Below, one piece after another: positions 50,617 to 54,676 of a DNA stretch of 54,676 nucleotides; the first letter of the stretch is position 1; the number at the start of each line of letters is the position of its first letter. Below the pieces are notes generated by a model. It saw nothing but the letters and a program-made list of their open reading frames with translations. It ran no database searches and was not told the DNA's origin. The position numbers were made by a program, and so were the translations under genes. This DNA is from Acidobacteriaceae bacterium. Its GTDB lineage: Bacteria; Acidobacteriota; Terriglobia; Terriglobales; Acidobacteriaceae. Where the stretch lies: contig JASHPJ010000086.1 in the NCBI GenBank assembly GCA_030038195.1, forward strand, positions 1-54,676, read 5' to 3'.

Positions 50617-51435
50617 ATGAAAGTCTTCGGGCGCGTTCCTGGGGTCCTTGTTCTGCCGATTGTGGCGGCCCTTGTTGCTTTCTCTGCGGCTACTCTGCGC
50701 GCCGAGCGCATCGAGGATCTGCCGCAACCCACCGATTATGTGAGCGACTACGCGCATGTGCTTTCGCCGGAAGCGATTGCGCGCATCGATTCGATCTGCG
50801 CGCAGCTTGACCACACGCAGGGCGGCGCGCAGATCGCCGTGGTGACAGTACACACGCTGGACGGCGACGATGCGGCGGATTACGCGACGCGCCTGTACGA
50901 GAAGATGAAGATCGGCTCGAAGGCGACCGATCGCGGGGTGCTGGTCCTGCTGGCGGTGGACGATCACAAGCGCTTTATCGAGACCGGCTACGGTGTGGAA
51001 GGCATCCTGAACGACGCCAAGGTGGGCGACATTGGCCGCGCCATGGTGCCCGACCTGCGCGCCGGCGACTATGACGGCGCGGTGCTGCTGGCGGTGGGCG
51101 AGGTTGCGCAGGACATCGCCGCCGACGCGCGCATCACGCTGAACGAGGATGCATCGCTCGATAGCGATAACAGCGGGCCCGTGCATCACGGAGGCGCGGT
51201 GCTGGCCAAGCTGATCCTGCTCATCCTTGTGCTCGTCTTCTTTGGCGGCTTTTCGCTACTGAGAATGTTGTTCGGATGGGGGCTGTTCTTTGGCGGCTGG
51301 GGCGGCGGAGGATGGCGTGGCGGCGGATACGACGGTTTTGGCGGCGGCGGCTGGGGTGGTGGCTCCGGCGGTGGAGGGTTTGGCGGTTTTGGGGGCGGCT
51401 CTACCGGCGGCGGCGGAGCCGGTGGAAGCTGGTGA
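50617..51435 (+). CDS. TPM-domain membrane protein (YgcG-like)
   Basis: A 272-residue protein. A signal peptide (~1-29) is followed by the TPM/repair-phosphatase-like domain (~35-170: DYVSDYAHVLSPEAIARI, AQIAVVTVHTL, DRGVLVLLAVDDHKRFIETGYGVEGIL), a membrane helix near 195-215 and a Gly-rich C-terminus (~225-272) with repeated GGGG/GGGW/GGF units. TPM proteins are widespread companions of LemA proteins, as here. Their function is not settled; phosphatase and photosystem II repair roles have been reported for plant members. ATG 50617 is the first start after the divergent promoter region shared with oligopeptidase B. Confidence 0.9.
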   Translation: MKVFGRVPGVLVLPIVAALVAFSAATLRAERIEDLPQPTDYVSDYAHVLSPEAIARIDSICAQLDHTQGGAQIAVVTVHTLDGDDAADYATRLYEKMKIGSKATDRGVLVLLAVDDHKRFIETGYGVEGILNDAKVGDIGRAMVPDLRAGDYDGAVLLAVGEVAQDIAADARITLNEDASLDSDNSGPVHHGGAVLAKLILLILVLVFFGGFSLLRMLFGWGLFFGGWGGGGWRGGGYDGFGGGGWGGGSGGGGFGGFGGGSTGGGGAGGSW

Positions 51436-51450
51436 GGCGGGTTTAGGTCA

Positions 51451-51498
51451 GTGCTTTCCCATCCTTTCCCCGATGAAGCCGGTGAAAGGATGGGGCAC
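51451..51498. repeat. REP-like palindrome, copy E
   Basis: GTGCTTTCCCATCCTTT (51451-51467) and AAAGGATGGGGCAC (51485-51498) flank a 17-nt loop. It sits 16 nt after the TPM stop and before lemA, thus inside a gene pair that is normally contiguous. Confidence 0.9.
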
Positions 51499-51576
51499 AG
51501 TTGTGGATTGTGGAGCTTTGAGTTTTTGTGGAAGGGGCCTTCTGCCGAGCAGAAGGCCGGAGGAGACGAGAACGGT

Positions 51577-52155
51577 ATGAGTCGTGGACTTGGAATTACG
51601 CTGGCGGTTGTGGGTGTGCTGGTTCTGGCGGTTTTCCTGGTGTTTGGTAGCTATGTGAGCGCCAGGAACCAGATGGTGGCCAAGGACCAGATCGTCAAGA
51701 CGGCGTGGTCTGAGGTGGATGTGCAACTGGAGCGGCGCGCGGACCTGATTCCCAACCTGGTGGAGACGGTGAAGGGATTCACCAAGGAAGAGAACAGCGT
51801 GTTTGCCGACATTGCCAACGCCCGCGCGGGCATGCTGAACGCGCAGGTGCCGCAGGCCAAGATCGCGGCCAACGGGCAACTGGACTCGGCGCTGGGCCGG
51901 CTGCTGCTGCTCACCGAGAACTATCCGCAACTACGATCGAGCGATCAGTTCATGCGGTTGCAGGACGAGCTGGCCGGGACGGAGAACCGCATCAGCGTGG
52001 CGCGGCGGCGCTACAATGACGCGCTGCGCGACTACAACACCTTCGTGCTGCAGTTCCCCAACAACATCTGGGCGGGGATGGCGGGCTTCCACGAGAACGA
52101 CGCCTATTTCAACGCCAGCCCGGCCGCGCAGCAGGTGCCGCAGGTCAAGTTCTGA
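51577..52155 (+). CDS. lemA: LemA family protein
   Basis: A 192-residue LemA protein: one N-terminal membrane helix (LGITLAVVGVLVLAVFLVFG) followed by a helical bundle with NQMVAKDQIVKTAWSEVDVQLERRADLIPNLVETVKGF and the later ENRISVARRRYNDALRDYN segment, both family hallmarks. Function is not established. It is paired with the TPM gene immediately upstream, with a repeat between them. ATG 51577 is chosen; GGAGGAGA lies ~10 nt upstream. An upstream in-frame reading would pass through the repeat. A strong bidirectional hairpin terminator follows the stop. Confidence 0.93.
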   Translation: MSRGLGITLAVVGVLVLAVFLVFGSYVSARNQMVAKDQIVKTAWSEVDVQLERRADLIPNLVETVKGFTKEENSVFADIANARAGMLNAQVPQAKIAANGQLDSALGRLLLLTENYPQLRSSDQFMRLQDELAGTENRISVARRRYNDALRDYNTFVLQFPNNIWAGMAGFHENDAYFNASPAAQQVPQVKF

Positions 52156-52173
52156 GAGTGCACAGGCACAGAA

Positions 52174-52208
52174 AAAGGCCATCCCGCGCGGGCGGGATGG
52201 CCTTTGTG
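52174..52208. terminator. Bidirectional terminator between lemA and the STAS gene
   Basis: A perfect 14-bp stem, AAAGGCCATCCCGC (52174-52187) with its complement (52192-52205) around loop GCGG. It has A and T runs at either end, so it can end both convergent transcripts. Confidence 0.92.
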
Positions 52209-52227
52209 CCTTGGCCGCCGGATACGG

Positions 52228-52572
52228 CTACTTGTAAGAAGCGATGGCGCTCGCTTCGTCGTCGTAGATGTCGAAGACGGTGTAAAGCTTGGTGAGCTGT
52301 AGCAGGTCGTGGACCTTCTTGGTGAGCTTGAGTAGCTTGAGGGTCGCGTCCTGGTTCTTTGACGTGGTGTAGGCGCTCACCAGTTCGCCCAGGCCGGAGC
52401 TGTCAATGTAATTCACTTCGCCCAGGTTGAGCAGGATGCTCTTTTGCCCCTTGCCAATCAGGTCGCGAATGGCGTCGCGCAACTGTACGCTGCCCTCGCC
52501 CAGTGTGATCCGCCCGCTGAGATCCAGAACGGTGACGCCGTCTACTTCACGGGAAGCGATAGTCAATGCCAC
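52228..52572 (-). CDS. STAS-domain anti-sigma factor antagonist
   Basis: A 114-residue single STAS domain of the SpoIIAA/RsbV type. The regulatory Ser is in VNYIDSSGLGELVSAY; phosphorylation of this serine by an anti-sigma kinase controls binding. The start is GTG 52572, supported by AAGGAGG 8-9 nt upstream; ATG codons further upstream lack such a site. It lies 124 nt downstream of an RsbW-like ATPase gene on the same strand, so the two probably form a partner-switching pair. No sigma factor or phosphatase gene is next to them. Confidence 0.9.
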   Translation of the reverse strand: MALTIASREVDGVTVLDLSGRITLGEGSVQLRDAIRDLIGKGQKSILLNLGEVNYIDSSGLGELVSAYTTSKNQDATLKLLKLTKKVHDLLQLTKLYTVFDIYDDEASAIASYK

Positions 52573-52696
52573 GGAAAGATTCCTCCTTGTCGGTATCTCG
52601 GTTATAGCACCTTTTGCAGGGCCGGCCATGGAGAAAAAACTCAACAGCCGAGACGCTGCGGCGGAAGCAGGGGATGGCTTCATCCGCGCAGGTGCA

Positions 52697-53152
52697 TCAG
52701 GTTTTTGGGGTAGCCGGCGCCAGATGCTTGATCAGCATCAACTCGGTTCCAGGATGCAATTGACGAAAGTGTACCTCATCCATGAGCGAGCGGATGAGGA
52801 AGATGCCGCGGCCGGTGCCGCGCAGCAGGTTTTCGGGAGCCAACGGATCGGGCAGATTATCAGGATTGAAGCCGCGGCCCTCGTCGGCGACCGTGAAGAT
52901 GAAGTCGGCGCCGGTGTTCTCGAAGGTCACGTCGATCATGCGGGAGGGGTCGTACTCGTTGCCGTGGAGCACGGCGTTCACCGTGGCCTCGCGCACAGCC
53001 ATGCCCACGTGGAAGCGCTGGTCTTCGTCGAGACCGGCTTCCGTAGCGATCTTCTCTGCGGCCGCCTCCACTTCGCCGACGCTTTCCATGGTGGAGTGCA
53101 ATCGAAAGCTCCACCGTCCTATGCCAGGTGCGCTCACCGGGTCGCGTTCCAC
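52697..53152 (-). CDS. RsbW/SpoIIAB-like anti-sigma serine kinase
   Basis: A 151-residue GHKL ATPase-domain protein. The N-box (EATVNAVLHGNEYDP), the G1 box (DEGRGFNP) and the G2 region (GTGRGIFLIRSLMDEV) form the ATP-binding site. It should phosphorylate the STAS-domain antagonist encoded next downstream and, when free, bind a sigma factor; the sigma partner is not in the window. There is no membrane segment or sensor domain. It is divergent from the MgtE_N-CBS gene. Confidence 0.88.
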   Translation of the reverse strand: MERDPVSAPGIGRWSFRLHSTMESVGEVEAAAEKIATEAGLDEDQRFHVGMAVREATVNAVLHGNEYDPSRMIDVTFENTGADFIFTVADEGRGFNPDNLPDPLAPENLLRGTGRGIFLIRSLMDEVHFRQLHPGTELMLIKHLAPATPKT

Positions 53153-53317
53153 CTTCGCGCAAGCGGGCTTGAGAGCGCCCCATCCTGCGCTAAAACCTTG
53201 CTGGCAGTTTCACGTTTGCAGGCGATTGTGTCAAGCCGCAGAGGTAGGCCGCAGAGGTGGGCCGCGCAAAACCGCTTGCGTGGCGCTACACTCATCCAGA
53301 GGTCTTCGTCTCTTTTC

Positions 53318-54577
53318 ATGGAGCCGCGCACCACAACCCGCGTCAGCCTGACGGCTCTGCTGGGCACGCCGGTCACCGACGCGCAGGGGCATCTGCGCGG
53401 GCGGCTCAAGGATATTGCCGTAGCCACCGGTCCGGATGCGGGCAAGGTCGCCGGGCTGGTACTCAAGACCAGGACCGGCCTTTCTATCGTTCCCTCGCAG
53501 GAGGTGATGGAGACGCCAGCCGGCACATTGGAGCTGCGTTCGGCGAATGCACTCGTGCCGCTCAAGAAAGAAGAGAGCAGCTATCTCTACCTGCAGCAGG
53601 ACCTGGTGGATCGCCAGATCATCGACATCCACGGGCGCAAGGTGGTGCGCGTCAACGATGTCGATCTGGAGTGGCTGGGCCGTGGCAGCGCGCATCTTCT
53701 GCGCGTGGCCGAGGTGGAGGTGGGTCTGCGCGGGGCGTTCCGGCGCGTCTTCAAGGGCATGCTGCCGCGGGCGCGACTGGAGGCCATCTCGCGCAGCTTC
53801 AGCCCGCGCGGCATTCCCTGGCAGTTTGTCGACGTGATCGAGGTCGATCCGGCGCGCCGGGTGAAGCTGCGCATTGAGCACGAGCGGCTGGCGGAGATGC
53901 ACCCCTCCGATCTGGCCGAGATTCTCGAAGACCTGGCTCCGGCCGAGCGCGAGGCCGTCTTTACGTCCCTCGACGAAGAGGTCGCGGCCGAGGCGCTGGA
54001 AGAGGTCGAGCCCAAGCTGCAGAAAGCGCTGCTCGAAAAGCTCGGCGAGGAGCGCATTGCCGACATCGTGGAAGAGATGGACCCCGGCGCCGCGGCCGAC
54101 CTGCTGGCCGAGCTGCCCGAGGACCAGTCCGACGCCATCCTCGAAGAGATGGAGCCGGAGGAGCGCCAGGAAGTCGAAGAGCTGCTCGAATTCGACGAGG
54201 ACTCGGCCGCCGGTTGCATGACCACCGAGTTCATTTACCTGGGTATGGACGCCACCGTCGCCCAGGCGGTGCAGGCGCTGCGCAGCTTCGATGATGACCC
54301 GGAGAACGTCACCGAGGTCTTCTTGCTGGATGAGAAGCGCGTGCTGCGCGGGTCGGTTTCTCTGGCGCGGCTGGTCATGTCCCAGCCGGAGGCGCGCCTG
54401 AGCGTGCTCACCGAGCCACGGGTGCTCTCCTGCCCGGCAGACATGAACCAGAACGAACTGGCCGAGATGTTCGATAAATACAATCTGCACTCGCTGCCGG
54501 TAGTCGATGCGCAGGGGCGGATGGTGGGCGTGGTCAAAGCCGACCAGGTCATTACCTTCCTGCGCGAAAAGCTGTAA
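53318..54577 (+). CDS. MgtE N-domain plus CBS-domain protein without the channel
   Basis: A 419-residue cytoplasmic protein. The N-terminal ~170 residues contain PRC-barrel-like strands (TALLGTPVTDAQGHLRGRLKDI; VRVNDVDLEW), followed by a superhelix of the MgtE_N type (~190-300, with LAEMHPSDLAEILEDLAP, MDPGAAADLLAELPED and MEPEERQEVEELLEFD), and a CBS pair (~305-419) ending in VGVVKADQVITFLREKL. In MgtE these parts sense Mg2+ and gate a channel; here the channel domain is absent. In acidobacteria similar genes often stand before an NRAMP-type metal transporter (established only as a general impression), but the next gene lies outside the window. ATG 53318 is chosen; upstream reading overlaps the divergent gene. 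Confidence 0.88.
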   Translation: MEPRTTTRVSLTALLGTPVTDAQGHLRGRLKDIAVATGPDAGKVAGLVLKTRTGLSIVPSQEVMETPAGTLELRSANALVPLKKEESSYLYLQQDLVDRQIIDIHGRKVVRVNDVDLEWLGRGSAHLLRVAEVEVGLRGAFRRVFKGMLPRARLEAISRSFSPRGIPWQFVDVIEVDPARRVKLRIEHERLAEMHPSDLAEILEDLAPAEREAVFTSLDEEVAAEALEEVEPKLQKALLEKLGEERIADIVEEMDPGAAADLLAELPEDQSDAILEEMEPEERQEVEELLEFDEDSAAGCMTTEFIYLGMDATVAQAVQALRSFDDDPENVTEVFLLDEKRVLRGSVSLARLVMSQPEARLSVLTEPRVLSCPADMNQNELAEMFDKYNLHSLPVVDAQGRMVGVVKADQVITFLREKL

Positions 54578-54676
54578 GCCCTCTGCATGAAAGATTTTGG
54601 GGCTGTAGTAGCTAAGGATGCGGAACTGGGTATTCTTAGCCGATGGTTTACGAGCGGAAGAGCCGTCTTACAACTC
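54578..54676 (+). other. Window end: no gene can be called
   Basis: The 99 bases after the MgtE_N-CBS gene contain an open frame from ATG 54587 and another from ATG 54643 (MVYERKSRLTT), both running off the edge. The second, with its basic start, could be the beginning of the next gene, but there is no strong ribosome binding site and the evidence is too thin. Confidence 0.25.

Noticed and set aside
52427..53317. N-terminal extension of the MgtE_N-CBS gene
   Set aside because: It would overlap the divergent RsbW-like gene and carries no recognisable domain; ATG 53318 is preferred.

Overview
The window is a high-GC, chromosome-type segment, probably from an acidobacterium (Acidobacteriota, Terriglobia/Acidobacteriaceae-like). 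The assignment rests on the combination of genes: a PadR regulator followed by an ADOP-type ABC permease, a DUF5715-like secreted protein, a YIP1 membrane protein, a LysW-like acidic zinc protein, and housekeeping genes scattered singly. No rRNA, tRNA, CRISPR array, phage or insertion sequence was recognised. Most genes are core metabolism or information processing, and the more unusual material is in single genes and intergenic repeats.

Layout. 1-6.45 kb: end of rpoB and complete rpoC, with a repeat-rich 197-nt gap between them and a terminator after rpoC. 6.5-8.1 kb: PadR regulator and an internally deleted ADOP permease, followed by a 110-bp inverted-repeat element. 8.2-13.5 kb: membrane diguanylate cyclase (minus strand), then rocF-type arginase, ddl and a small membrane protein (plus strand). 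13.6-19.9 kb: a 1179-residue GH18-like/CE4/GT2 fusion, a GT39-like membrane protein, a LolA-like protein, and a small membrane protein coupled to serS. 20-27.5 kb: serS, a VapBC-type toxin-antitoxin pair, ndh, a TerC-family gene, a GGGAATA heptamer array, a radical SAM gene and nadB. 27.5-33 kb: aroB, a DUF5715-like protein, a YIP1 protein, then acpP-fabF. 33-38.3 kb: rmuC, a HIT protein and rpsA with a long leader. 38.4-44.9 kb: MFS transporter, mtaB-like methylthiotransferase, phosphatase-superfamily protein, infC with an AUC start, gatB. 44.9-54.7 kb: LysW-like/carboxypeptidase-regulatory-like pair, rhomboid-like protein, fabD, TonB-domain protein, oligopeptidase B, TPM-LemA pair, RsbW/STAS pair, MgtE_N-CBS protein.

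Functional links: fabD, acpP and fabF cover parts of fatty-acid synthesis. rpoB, rpoC, infC, rpsA, serS, gatB and mtaB cover transcription and translation. The fusion enzyme joins the three activities of poly-N-acetylglucosamine-type export (PgaC plus PgaB). The diguanylate cyclase is a plausible but unproven regulator of it.

The most notable observations are: (i) a REP-like palindrome family (consensus GTGSTTTCCCATCC...GGATGGGGCAC) with four intergenic copies and one in frame inside the mtaB-like gene; (ii) the trifunctional polysaccharide fusion; (iii) an ADOP permease missing three blocks but still in frame; (iv) a rhomboid-like protein without the Ser/His dyad; (v) an orphan LysW-like carrier overlapping a secreted beta-sandwich-type gene. 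No single locus can be declared a new system from sequence alone.
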